Shown here: positions 50,785-60,028 of the stretch, piece by piece
Layout: the number at the start of each line of letters is the position of its first letter
How positions within the stretch are numbered: position 1 is the stretch's first letter
DNA from: Limisphaera sp.
GTDB taxonomy: Bacteria > Verrucomicrobiota > Verrucomicrobiia > Limisphaerales > Limisphaeraceae
Assembly (NCBI GenBank): GCA_025057755.1
Contig: JANWVC010000003.1
Location: forward strand, 372,001 to 436,000
Length of the DNA: 64,000 nt
Reading direction: 5' to 3'
Translations under genes and position numbers: made by a program
Notes under the pieces: generated by a model
Databases searched by the model: none
What the model saw: the letters and a program-made list of their open reading frames with translations, nothing else
Told to the model about the DNA's origin: nothing

Positions 50785-52523
50785 TTACTCGATGTTTGGC
50801 AAAGCCTCCCATGGCGGCACTGTGTAAACCCCGATGTCGTCAAACCAGGTAATTTCATCTGGCATCTGCCGCACTTCCAGCAAGAGCACGAGTTCATCTG
50901 CGTCCTGGGGCACTTGAATGATGTCGCAGGCACGCCGCCAGCCGGATCGATCGTGCTCCGTAAAACGGATACGGGGTTGGGTTAAAGACCAGTTCCATTG
51001 ACCTGCTCGTTTCCATCCAATCCGCACCCATGCGGACGCGCCCCGAGCATGGACTTCCACAATGAATCGCGGATGATGCCGTGCGGGTATTATGGTAGCA
51101 AGGCACCCTTTTTACACGCCGGAGGCACAGAGGGCACCCGGTCGCGAGCGACCCACACGCGAGTCCGCGTAGAACGAACCTGTGCGGACGGACGGCGGTT
51201 GCCATGTCCACCAACCCTGGGGAGGGCGATCCGGTCGTGGAAGTTCGTGCTTGGGTCCCGAGTAGCTGGAGTGTAACAGCCGTTAGCCAGAAGGTTCGTG
51301 AGTTGGCCTGCCAGTCGCCGGTGCGCCAAGAAATTCCGAGCCCAGTCGCGTGGGTTTTCACTGACGGCCAATGCGTGCACGAATCCCGGGAGAGCTTCAG
51401 CCCATGTGCCCCGAAAGGCGCGGCTGGAAAGCTCCCACGCAATCCAATTGCGCGGTTCTCCCTATAAACCAGACGCAGGCATCGGCCACATGGGTTGCAG
51501 CACAGAGATTGGCGAAGAAACGGTTCAAACGAGAACCGTTCAATTCGCGAAAGCACCAAGAGGAGTTGGGAGGATTGATATACATGTCGAGGTAGAGTCC
51601 AAAGCCGCCTTGGACCTGAGTGGAGGGGGCCCTGTGATGATACGGATCCACAAGGGTTCGCGCCGGACCGCACACTCGCCAGGCCGGCCGATGAAAGTCA
51701 TTCCGCCCTGCGTCGTAGCGGTAAGCATGCTCATCGCCGTCTACCAAATCGGCGCTCACAGGCAAAGCGTCGAGCATTCCGTTGAAGAAAGCAGGCCCTA
51801 GCACTCCGTCCCCCGCAGCGGCGGCTACAGGGTCTGGTTCCTCGAGGTATTCTCGGTAAGCGCTCAGTCACCAGAAGCTGAGGACGGTGAGATCGGGATA
51901 TTCGGCAGTCATCGCAGACATAATCTGGCGTCCGCGCCGGCGCGCCAATGCCTGGAGTTCAGGCCAAGGCGGATCACCCCGCAGCCGTTGAAACTGTCGG
52001 CTCTCGTGGTAATCTCTGGATCGACCATCACCCCAATGGCATGGCCCTGACGCGCGAGCCGGGCTAAGACGGCATGGTTGGAAGCTACCCGTGTCCAAGC
52101 GGAATCATCGGTCCACGATAAACGCTGTTTGGGTGACCAGAAAGCGATGAAGAAATTGTGCCGAAGCGTCCGGGAAGCACAGGCCCGAAGGGCCGGCAGC
52201 TCATTGGTAAACCAATCAATCCGCCAGACTGGATCTCTGAGAAGCGTAAGGCTGCTGAGTTCCGTTCCGTCTGGGTGTTGACTACGAACGACCAGTGCAA
52301 CTCCATCAATCGGCAGACGGGTCCATTGATCGAGATGTCGGGCGACGTCGGAGGGTTGCGCGGCCAGAAGGTCCCATCCGTGCGCAATCAGACGAGTTTC
52401 AGGCGGTCCTGCGGCAACAGGCATCACGTAGGAAACCGAAACCCGCCTAGTGAACTCATTGCTGATCCGACGCAAGCATGGAATGCCAAGAGAGGCGCGA
52501 CATCCATTCATGTTCGCTCCCAT
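50785..52523 (-). pseudogene. Decayed putative secreted glycoside-hydrolase-like protein
   Basis: Pieces in at least three minus-strand frames follow one another in protein order. From about 52523: TRLIAHGWDLLAAQPSDVAR, WTRLPIDGVALVV and HAVLARLARQGHAIGVMVDPE. Then, in a second frame, WPELQALARRRGRQIMSAMTAEYPDLTVLSFW, a TGA at 51868-51870, and the same frame again with EEPDPVAAAAGDGVLGPAFF, LVDGDEHAYRY and QGGFGLYLDMY. Then, shifted, HALAVSENPRDWARNFLAHRRLAG. Finally a C-terminal binding module ACDIIQVPQDADELVLLLEV, PDEITWFDDIGVYTVP. It resembles a family of large uncharacterised secreted proteins in Verrucomicrobia and Planctomycetes with a barrel-like domain. At least three lesions; the original enzyme activity is unknown. 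Confidence 0.7.
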
Positions 52524-52839
52524 GTCACTTACTCGAATAGCCGCTGCGTGTCCCGGACAGAAGTAGTTTGCGTGAGCCTCAGGGTAAAAAATGCCGCGAG
52601 CCAATGAGTTGGAATTGCTTTCCGGCCGAGTGTCGCATGCGCCCGCAGCTGCTTGGCGAGTTGTCCGAGCAACGCATCCGCTAGCTTCCCATGCTGCGAC
52701 CGATTGACACTAGGGAAGCTTTTCGGGCCAGTGGAAGTTTCGGGCGTAAGCATGGGGCCCGTTCCCAAAAGACTCTGTAAATGAAGTGGGTCGCTTGCTG
52801 AAAACCATTCACAGGCTTACGTTGTCTCTTGTGGCGACC
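52524..52839. other. Divergent gap upstream of the radical SAM gene
   Basis: These 316 bp lie between the divergent pseudogene and the radical SAM gene. A GTG at 52786 could extend the latter. No operator or promoter could be assigned. Confidence 0.4.
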
Positions 52840-54009
52840 ATGAAAGCCAGACAAGCACGTGAAGAGGTGACAGGCGAGAACGGTCGTCCTGCAGTCGTGT
52901 CCGATTTGAATCTGGCCGACCTGTTGGATCGTTACACAGCGCCCGGCGTCTTGTGGCGCCAGGAAGAAGGCGGCAAGATCCGGTGCGTGGCGTGCGGGCA
53001 TCGTTGTTTGTTAGCGCCCGGACGACGAGGGATCTGCAAAGTGCGCATTCATCGGGACGGGCAGTTGCGGGTGCCCTTTGGGTACGTGGCGGGGGTCGCT
53101 AGCGATCCCATTGAAAAGAAACCTTTTTTTCACGTTTTGCCGGGGACTGATGCCCTGACCTTTGGGATGCTCGGCTGCGACTTTCACTGTTCATATTGCC
53201 AGAACTGGGTGACAAGCCAGGCCTTGAGAGATCCAGCAGCGCGAGCGCCCATTCAGGTGGTGAGCCCGGAGCAATTAGTGGCAGCCGCTGTCCGTGCAGG
53301 GGCTCGATCCATCATCTCCAGTTACAACGAACCGTTGATCACCGCGGAATGGGCCGTAGCGGTGTTCCAAAGAGCGTGGGAACATGGATTCCTATGCGGT
53401 TTTGTGTCGAATGGCAATGCCACACCCGAAGCGCTGGATTATCTGCAACCATGGATCCGATGTTATAAGGTAGACTTAAAAACATTTGACGATCGCCGGT
53501 ATCGGTCCTTGGGGGGCACTCTGGCACATGTATTGGAAACCATTCGGCAAGTACATGCGCGGGGGGTGTGGCTGGAAGTGGTCACGCTCGTGGTGCCCGG
53601 ATGGAACGATAGCGACGCTGAACTGCGGGATATTGCGCGATTCCTGGTCTCGGTAAGTCCGGACATTCCTTGGCACGTGACGGCGTTCCATCCGGACTAT
53701 CAAATGACCGAGCCACGGGCGACCACGGCATCCGACTTGATCCGGGCAGCGGAGATTGGTGCCGGCGAGGGACTACGTTACGTTTATGCAGGGAATCTTC
53801 CCGGTCGCGTCGGACCGTGGGAAGACACGCGGTGTCCCAGTTGTGGGTATACTGTGGTCGCGCGCATTGGTTATGTGGTAACCCGTTACGACCTCACGAC
53901 CCACGGTGCTTGCCGTCAGTGTGGCGCCCGACTGCCGGGCCTTTGGCATCAGCAAGAGATTCACCTTGTTCCAACCGGCTGGCGACAGCCTCGTCAGGTT
54001 GTTCTTTGA
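52840..54009 (+). CDS. amrS: AmmeMemoRadiSam-system radical SAM enzyme
   Basis: Predicted length 389 aa from ATG 52840; a GTG at 52786 would add 18 residues. The N-terminal IRCVACGHRCLLAPGRRGICKVR is the cysteine-rich lead of the AmrS/PflA-like family. The radical SAM motif is GMLGCDFHCSYCQNW (CX3CX2C). It continues with SIISSYNEPLITAEW, GFVSNGNATPEAL, YKVDLKTFDDRRYRSLGG and FHPDYQMTEPRATT. The C-terminus adds a zinc-ribbon-like CPSCGYTVV...ACRQCGARLPGLW. The enzyme is genomically linked to AMMECR1 and MEMO1 homologues, but neither gene is in this window. Its reaction in bacteria is not established. It converges with the M16 peptidase gene. Confidence 0.9.
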   Translation: MKARQAREEVTGENGRPAVVSDLNLADLLDRYTAPGVLWRQEEGGKIRCVACGHRCLLAPGRRGICKVRIHRDGQLRVPFGYVAGVASDPIEKKPFFHVLPGTDALTFGMLGCDFHCSYCQNWVTSQALRDPAARAPIQVVSPEQLVAAAVRAGARSIISSYNEPLITAEWAVAVFQRAWEHGFLCGFVSNGNATPEALDYLQPWIRCYKVDLKTFDDRRYRSLGGTLAHVLETIRQVHARGVWLEVVTLVVPGWNDSDAELRDIARFLVSVSPDIPWHVTAFHPDYQMTEPRATTASDLIRAAEIGAGEGLRYVYAGNLPGRVGPWEDTRCPSCGYTVVARIGYVVTRYDLTTHGACRQCGARLPGLWHQQEIHLVPTGWRQPRQVVL

Positions 54010-54089
54010 TGAATCCGCGCGGCGGCGGGCGCGCAGGGAACCCATGGTCCGGGGAGGAAGATCTTGTGTCTTTGTTTTACCGCGCAGAT

Positions 54090-55700
54090 TCATTTCCGAC
54101 CCGGGTTCAATCGTGCGGGTTCCCCTAACGGCTGCAAGGTCAGCGGATCGCGCAAAGGCCAGTCGATCACGGGGCCAGGAGATAAGTCAAACAAGCTGAC
54201 TGGACGATCCGGGTGGCCCAGCAAGATTTCGTCTCTGTTGCCGACGATCAAAATGACGAGCTGTTCTAGAGGCAGGTGCGTTCGAGCCACACGCAACACA
54301 TCCTCGCGCGAGACTGTGGCGATACGGCTGCGAAATTGCTTCCAGTAGTTGGGATCTTTTGCGAAACGGCCTGTCAGTTCATCTTGAGCAAAGAGTTGAG
54401 CGGTTTGCGCCTTGGTGGCAAACCTTCGTGGGAAGGTGTCAATGAACGCGCGCTGAGCCGTATGCAGCTCCTGCTCGGACACCGGCTCAGACCGGATGCG
54501 TCGCAATTCCTCCAACACGAGAGAAATGGCGTACGGCACCAAGCGGGACTGTGCTTGAAATGCGGCCCGAAACGGTTGGGCAAAATACACGCCACCCGGC
54601 AGAGAGGAACCTGCTGCGTAGGCCAGCCCTTCGTCCGACCGGACCCGATTCACCAGACGGGAGGTGAATCCCCCTCCGCCCAAGATGTCGTTCATGATCA
54701 GCAGGGGGAAAAAGTCCGGGTGATCGCGCGTAACGCCGGGCAATAACAACGACACACGCCCCTGATTAATCTCTTTGTGGACCAGGTACGTTCCCGGCGG
54801 GGCAAAACGCCCATTAGTTGGTACGGACGGTGAGGTTTCGCCCACAAAGGGCCAGTGGGCAAATAGGTCCTCAAGTCTGGCAATGAAGTCGGCGCGGTCG
54901 AAATCACCGCTGGCTGCGACGACAAAATTGGAAGGCCAGAACCATCGGCGATGAAAGCGACTTAAATCCTCCCGGCGGATCCTTTCCACGGATTGGATGG
55001 TGGGCTGGCGATTCATCCAAAAGTTTTCGCCGTACGCCAGGAACCCAACTTCCCGTTGTTCGATCGCTGCAGCATGGTCGTTCCGTTCTTTCATGCTCTG
55101 GAGGAGCTGTTGTTTACGCAGGACCAATTTATCTTCCTGAAACCGGGGCGTTGCCAACACTTCCCGCAGCAGGCGCAGACCCTCGTCCATATCCTTGGCC
55201 AGGCAGCTGAAACTGACTGAGCCCTGCAGTTCACCAATGGAGGAATTGAGCAGAGCGGCGAGGAAGGCCAAGCGTTCCTCCAGTTCGTCAGCAGAACGAG
55301 TCTCGGTGCCGCCTCGAGCTAACAAGTATCCGGTCAATTCAGCCAGGCCTTCCTGTCCGGGTGGATCAAGGAAGGTCCCCACACGTACCAAGATCACTAC
55401 ATTCACCAGGGGGAGCTCACGATCCGGGATCACGTAAGCCACCGGACCCGCGCGGAGCGTCACGCGCCAGGACGCAGGATCGGGTGGTTCATACGCCAAT
55501 GGAGGGAACTGTAAATGCTCCGGCCGTTCCGGAATCTCCCCGCCGAGGTCCTGTGCCGGACCGCTGACCACGCTGCACCCTAATGGGATTGCCAGCATCC
55601 AAAGGAGTAGCTTCGTCCGCCAAATCGGACGACCGAGCATGCCAAACTCAGTCGAAGCGGCCGAAGCAGAACGGGCGGGGACACCGACGAGCGATCTCAT
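54090..55700 (-). CDS. M16-family peptidase subunit lacking the zinc motif
   Basis: Predicted length 536 aa from ATG 55700, 16 bp after the upstream M16 stop; longer frames overlap that gene. WRTKLLLWMLAIPLGCSVV suggests a lipoprotein signal (lipobox PLGC) if translation starts at ATG 55700 or 55640. The fold is M16: AYVIPDRELPLVNVVILVRVG, DPPGQEGLAELTGYLLARGGTETRSADELEE, and GGGGFTSRLVNRVRSDEGLAYAAGSSLPGG with the R/Y substrate-binding pair. The HxxEH motif is absent at the expected place, so this is the non-catalytic partner of a heterodimer. It pairs with the catalytic subunit encoded immediately upstream. It ends with TGA. Confidence 0.88.
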   Translation of the reverse strand: MRSLVGVPARSASAASTEFGMLGRPIWRTKLLLWMLAIPLGCSVVSGPAQDLGGEIPERPEHLQFPPLAYEPPDPASWRVTLRAGPVAYVIPDRELPLVNVVILVRVGTFLDPPGQEGLAELTGYLLARGGTETRSADELEERLAFLAALLNSSIGELQGSVSFSCLAKDMDEGLRLLREVLATPRFQEDKLVLRKQQLLQSMKERNDHAAAIEQREVGFLAYGENFWMNRQPTIQSVERIRREDLSRFHRRWFWPSNFVVAASGDFDRADFIARLEDLFAHWPFVGETSPSVPTNGRFAPPGTYLVHKEINQGRVSLLLPGVTRDHPDFFPLLIMNDILGGGGFTSRLVNRVRSDEGLAYAAGSSLPGGVYFAQPFRAAFQAQSRLVPYAISLVLEELRRIRSEPVSEQELHTAQRAFIDTFPRRFATKAQTAQLFAQDELTGRFAKDPNYWKQFRSRIATVSREDVLRVARTHLPLEQLVILIVGNRDEILLGHPDRPVSLFDLSPGPVIDWPLRDPLTLQPLGEPARLNPGRK

Positions 55701-55716
55701 AGTTCTTAAGAAAAAT

Positions 55717-57288
55717 TCAAGGAGTGGAGCTGGAACTCGTGGACGCGACATCGGCTTTGCGGGTGAAGATGCCGACGACGCGTGCTTCTTTTGTGAAGTA
55801 TTTACAAGCGACCCGTTGCAAATCCTCGGCGGACACTTGTTGATACTTGGCGCCGGACGCATTGATTTCCCGCCAATCCCCTAGGCCATCATATACCAGC
55901 AGTTGAACTAAGATGGAGAAATTCGAGGTCAACCGGCGATACTCAGCGGCGGCAAAGTTATTCTTGACTTTCTGTAACTCTTCAGGCGGCACGCGTTCGT
56001 TTTTCAAGCGCTCCAATTCCTCATAAATGGCCTTTTCCACCTCCTCTGGATGATGTGGCGACCGAGCCTCTGCGCTGATGACGAAATTGCCAGCCCATTT
56101 CTGGCTGTTTTGTGTGGCGGAGACTTGGGTCGCAATCTGCCGACCCAAGACGAGTCCCTTGTACAACCGGCCGGTCCGGTGCGAAAGCAGCTCTGACAGA
56201 AGTTCCAAAGCGTAGGAGTCTCTATGGGCAAACGGCACAGTCAGCCATGCAACGCGCACCTGTGGGTTGGCCTCAACCTCCGCGTACATGCGGCGCTCAG
56301 CCACAGGTGGGATTTCTTCGGTCAGAACTTCGGGTGGCGTGCGGTTGCCTCGCGGGATCCGGCCAAAGTACTTTTGAGCCAGCGCGATGGCCCGGTTGGT
56401 CTGCAAATCCCCCACCAGCACCAAGGTGACGTTCTCCGGAATGTAATAGGTGGCATAAAACTCGTCTGCTTGTGCCTTGCTAATGGCAGCAATGTCCGAC
56501 GGCCACCCGATCACCGGCCAATGATAGGGGTGCGCCTGCCAGAACAACGCGTTAAAAGCTTCCTCGAACCGGCCCAGGGGCGTGGATTCGATTCGCAATC
56601 GACGTTCTTCAGATACGACCTCACGTTCGGCGTAGAACTCGCGGAGGACGGGCTGTCGCAATCGCTCGGATTCCATCCACATCCATAATTCCAATTTGTT
56701 GGCCGGCAACGTGATGAAATACGCGGTGAAATCTTCCGTGGTAAAGGCATTCATTCCCGAAGCGCCTGCGGCCGTGTAAATGCGATCAAACTCGTTCTTC
56801 ACTAACAAGCGGCGCTGTTCCTCCACCAGTTTTTGGAAGGCAGCCTCCAATTCACGGAGGCGCGGAGTCCGATGCTCAGGTTTTCTCCAATCGTCAATTT
56901 CCCCCCGACGCCAAGCCGCTCGCAGTTTGGACTCCTCTTGTCGCATTTGCTCCCGGATGCGTTCTTGTTCAGCGATGATTTCAAGGTCTCGAGCCGGATC
57001 CAGGGTTCCAATGGTTCGAGTCCCTTTAAACATCATATGTTCGAAAAGATGCGTCAGACCGGTCATGCCGGGACGTTCGTTGGCACTTCCCACATGGGCG
57101 ACCCACCCCCCGGCCACACTGGGCTCATCCCGACGTTCCACCATCAACAAGCGCATGCCATTAGTGAGCTCAACTTCGACCACGGGCACCTGTTGGGCCG
57201 CAGCTGGGATCGAGCCGATAAGCCAGGTCAACACTCCCCAAACGAACCCTCCGAAACGCGCGGGTCCAATGCTGATCTGAGCTGTCAT
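55717..57288 (-). CDS. M16-family zinc metallopeptidase, catalytic subunit
   Basis: Predicted length 523 aa from ATG 57288. A signal sequence (FGGFVWGVLTWLIGSIPAAAQ) precedes VPVVEVELTNGMRLLMVERRDEPSVAGGWVAHVG. The inverted zinc motif HLFEH is at 80-84 (H80, E83, H84), followed by MMFKGTRTIG. A charged helical insertion (about residues 95-170, EQERIREQMRQEESKLRAAWRR) separates this from the rest of the domain (MNAFTTEDFTAYF). Insulinase-like enzymes degrade peptides in the periplasm. It is cotranscribed with the inactive partner gene 16 bp downstream, the usual two-gene M16 arrangement. Confidence 0.92.
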   Translation of the reverse strand: MTAQISIGPARFGGFVWGVLTWLIGSIPAAAQQVPVVEVELTNGMRLLMVERRDEPSVAGGWVAHVGSANERPGMTGLTHLFEHMMFKGTRTIGTLDPARDLEIIAEQERIREQMRQEESKLRAAWRRGEIDDWRKPEHRTPRLRELEAAFQKLVEEQRRLLVKNEFDRIYTAAGASGMNAFTTEDFTAYFITLPANKLELWMWMESERLRQPVLREFYAEREVVSEERRLRIESTPLGRFEEAFNALFWQAHPYHWPVIGWPSDIAAISKAQADEFYATYYIPENVTLVLVGDLQTNRAIALAQKYFGRIPRGNRTPPEVLTEEIPPVAERRMYAEVEANPQVRVAWLTVPFAHRDSYALELLSELLSHRTGRLYKGLVLGRQIATQVSATQNSQKWAGNFVISAEARSPHHPEEVEKAIYEELERLKNERVPPEELQKVKNNFAAAEYRRLTSNFSILVQLLVYDGLGDWREINASGAKYQQVSAEDLQRVACKYFTKEARVVGIFTRKADVASTSSSSTP

Positions 57289-57709
57289 GTCTTTCGCCTT
57301 CACGTGGGTGCAAGGTAGGGTGGGCCGGGAAAGTCGCAACTTGTAAAAGGCAACTACTGCGATATAGGGCGCGTCTCCGTGAGGCTATCCAGCCGCGAAA
57401 CCATTGCCCAGAAACGATTCTGTGCTGCTGTTCTTGCAGCCTGGGAATGCTCCCGAGATGCGTTCACAGTGCTGCGGTTGGAAACGTCTCCCATGCTTCG
57501 CCGGGGAGCCCAGATAAGGCATCGGAGGACCTTTTGTAAGGCAGAGTCAGGAATTCGGATTTGTGTGCCCAACATGATGGCAGTGACAGTTCTGTCACGG
57601 AGCAAAAGCACGATTGCGTGGCCGCTGTTCCGGAGGTGTGTCCAAGCTGATCCAGTTACCGAACATGGCTTGAGGGTCTCATCGGGACGCCTGGATGAAG
57701 TCCCGGCTG
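57289..57709. other. Gap between argS and the M16 genes
   Basis: These 421 bp should hold the M16 operon promoter. Just after the argS stop a CGGGAC/GTCCCG hairpin exists, but no T-run follows, so I do not call a terminator. Confidence 0.45.
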
Positions 57710-59449
57710 CTACATTTGATCCAACACTTCCACGCCGAGAGCCTCCAGGCCAAGGCGGAGGACGCGAGCTGTCACCTCACACAAATACAAACGATGACTG
57801 CGTTCAGGTTCGGGTGCTTTTAATACAGGACAAGTTTCATAAAACCGGGTAAACCGGCCGGCCAGCTCAAACAAGTAGTTGCACAAATAATTCGGCCGGT
57901 AGTCCTCTGCTACCGCCTCCAGGACCAGTCCAAAGTCTAACAAGTGACGTCCGAGAGCCAATTCCTCAGGGGTTTGCAAGCCGATACCTTTTGCGGCCGA
58001 CGCGCGGGCCGCTTCGGCGGTCAGGCCACCTTTGCGGAAGATGCTGGCAGTTCGGGCATACGCGTACTGTAGATACGGCGCCGTATTGCCGCTCAGCGAT
58101 AACATGCGATCCCAACTAAACACGTAATCACTCTGGCGGTTGGAAAGAAGGTCTGCGTATTTGACCGCGCCCAAGCCAACCACCCGAGCAATCCGGCGTC
58201 GCTCGGCCTCGGGCAATTCGGGCTGTTTGACAGTTACCACCTGCAGCGCACGCTCCTCGGCTTCATCCAAGAGGTCTGACAATTTAACGGTGTCGCCCGA
58301 ACGAGTTTTGAAGGGCTTGCCATCCTCCCCCAGGATGGTGCCGAACCAGACGTGCACCAATTTCACGTGAGCTGCATCTGGTCGCCACATCCGGAATGCG
58401 GCAAACACTTGTCGAAAATGCAACTGTTGCCGCGCGTCCGTAACGTACAGGATCTCGTCTGGATGCCACGTCTCGATACGGTAAAGGAGTGTGGCCAAGT
58501 CGGTGGTAGCGTAGTTAAACGCTCCGTCGCTTTTCTGGATAATTAAGGGCGTATCTTTCAGATCTGGAAGGTTGTCAAAAAAAATCACCTTGGCACCTTC
58601 GCTCTCGCGAGCCAATCCCAGCCTAACCAGCTCATCAACCAATGCCTGCAAACGGGGGTGATAAAAACTTTCGCCCAACGTATAATCAAAGCGGATCCCC
58701 AGCCGCTCGTAAATTCGATCGAACTCGGCGCGCGACAGGGTGGTCATCTCACGCCAAATGGCCAAGTTCTGCGGATCGCCCCCCTGCAGCGCCACCAATT
58801 CGCGGCGCGCCGCTTCCAGCATGCTCGGATCCTGCTGGCATGCTGCATGCACCAACTTGTAAAGCCGTTCCATCTCGGCGATCGCATCCCGCGTGAGAGC
58901 TTGCAGATCCAAAAACCGTTTCCATCCCAGCAACAACATGCCGAACTGCGTGCCCCAATCGCCAAGGTGATTATCGGTGATCACACGGTGGCCCAAACGG
59001 CGCAATACTCGTGCCAAGCAGTCGCCGAGGATGGTAGACCGGATATGCCCGACATGCATCGGCTTGGCCACATTAGGCGAGCTAAAGTCCACCACGACCG
59101 TGCGTGGGGCGGCAGCCGGAGTCACAAATGGCAGGCTCTGCTCGGCTGCTTCGCTCAGGGCCGCGGCTACCGTCTGGGGCCGAAGCCGAAAATTGACAAA
59201 ACCCGGCCCCGCCACTTCGACGGCCTCACACAAATCACTCAGATCCAACCGAGCCAGGACCTCGGCCGCAAGCTGCCGCGGAGGCACCTGCCGTGACTTG
59301 GCCAAGCTCATGAGCGCGACCGCTTGATAATCCCCGAACCTGGGATCCGGACATGGCCTGACCTGAACCGTTTCCAGATCAGCCTCCGGACAGACAGTAC
59401 TGACTGCGGCCCGCAGACGTTCTTGGATCGCTAGAGACGGCAAAGGCAT
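57710..59449 (-). CDS. argS: Arginyl-tRNA synthetase
   Basis: Predicted length 579 aa; ATG 59449. It charges tRNA-Arg with arginine. The N-terminal tRNA-recognition domain is followed by the class I catalytic site SSPNVAKPMHVGHIRSTILGD with HVGH at 132-135. The KMSKS-like loop is GKPFKTRSGDTVKLSDLL, as usual in ArgRS where the motif is degenerate. The C-terminal anticodon-binding DALR domain follows (YLQYAYARTASIFRKGG...LFELAGRFTRFYETCPVL). Length matches the family. It ends with TAG and lies 105 bp after ptsN on the same strand. Confidence 0.96.
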   Translation of the reverse strand: MPLPSLAIQERLRAAVSTVCPEADLETVQVRPCPDPRFGDYQAVALMSLAKSRQVPPRQLAAEVLARLDLSDLCEAVEVAGPGFVNFRLRPQTVAAALSEAAEQSLPFVTPAAAPRTVVVDFSSPNVAKPMHVGHIRSTILGDCLARVLRRLGHRVITDNHLGDWGTQFGMLLLGWKRFLDLQALTRDAIAEMERLYKLVHAACQQDPSMLEAARRELVALQGGDPQNLAIWREMTTLSRAEFDRIYERLGIRFDYTLGESFYHPRLQALVDELVRLGLARESEGAKVIFFDNLPDLKDTPLIIQKSDGAFNYATTDLATLLYRIETWHPDEILYVTDARQQLHFRQVFAAFRMWRPDAAHVKLVHVWFGTILGEDGKPFKTRSGDTVKLSDLLDEAEERALQVVTVKQPELPEAERRRIARVVGLGAVKYADLLSNRQSDYVFSWDRMLSLSGNTAPYLQYAYARTASIFRKGGLTAEAARASAAKGIGLQTPEELALGRHLLDFGLVLEAVAEDYRPNYLCNYLFELAGRFTRFYETCPVLKAPEPERSHRLYLCEVTARVLRLGLEALGVEVLDQM

Positions 59450-59554
59450 GGACTGATCGTTTTCTACGAACGCTTTTGAGGCTTCCCTATTTCGATGGAA
59501 AGCCGTGCAAAGCTCTTCACGGAACGAAAGCGACCGGTTTTACAAGGTGAGAAT

Positions 59555-60028
59555 TTATTTGTCCTTCTTCCCACAATGCTGTCGGATGATTTGCATCATG
59601 GCGTCTGCATCCGGCGCCTCCTCCAATGCCTTGCGGAACTCGGCTTTATGCAGGAGCTTGGCAATATTGGCCAGCGTGTGCAGATGCTTTTGAAACTGCC
59701 CTTGGGGCACCAAAAACAACATGACCAGTTTCACTGGTTGATTGTCTAGTGCTTCGAAATCCACCCCCTGACGGGAGCGACCCAATGCTCCCACAACCTG
59801 CTGGATGACGTCGGTAGAAGCGTGTGGAATGCCAATTCCAAAGCCGATTCCAGTGCTCATCGAGTTTTCACGCTTCCGGACCACGGTGGCAACAGCGTCG
59901 CGGTTTTCCGGACGGATTTTGCCCGTGGCCACCAACACGTCAATGAGCTCGTCGATGGCCTGCCAACGATCACGTGCTTTCAGGTCCGTAACGATCTGCT
60001 CCCGGCTCAGGATGTCGGCCAAGTCCAT
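59555..60028 (-). CDS. ptsN: PTS IIA-like nitrogen-regulatory protein PtsN
   Basis: Predicted length 157 aa from ATG 60028 (MDLADILSREQIVTDLKARDRW); an ATG at 60055 would add 9 residues. The EIIA-Ntr/fructose fold has AIDELIDVLVATGKI, STGIGFGIGIPHASTDVI with the phosphorylated histidine in IPHA, and VKLVMLFLVPQGQFQKHLHTLANIAKLL. In other bacteria it is phosphorylated by PtsO and regulates potassium and nitrogen responses. No PtsO/HPr partner is visible here. It is the first gene of a probable ptsN-argS unit. Confidence 0.93.
   Translation of the reverse strand: MDLADILSREQIVTDLKARDRWQAIDELIDVLVATGKIRPENRDAVATVVRKRENSMSTGIGFGIGIPHASTDVIQQVVGALGRSRQGVDFEALDNQPVKLVMLFLVPQGQFQKHLHTLANIAKLLHKAEFRKALEEAPDADAMMQIIRQHCGKKDK

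Noticed and set aside
57680..57712. Intrinsic terminator after argS
   Set aside because: A short CGGGAC/GTCCCG stem exists, but no T-run follows.
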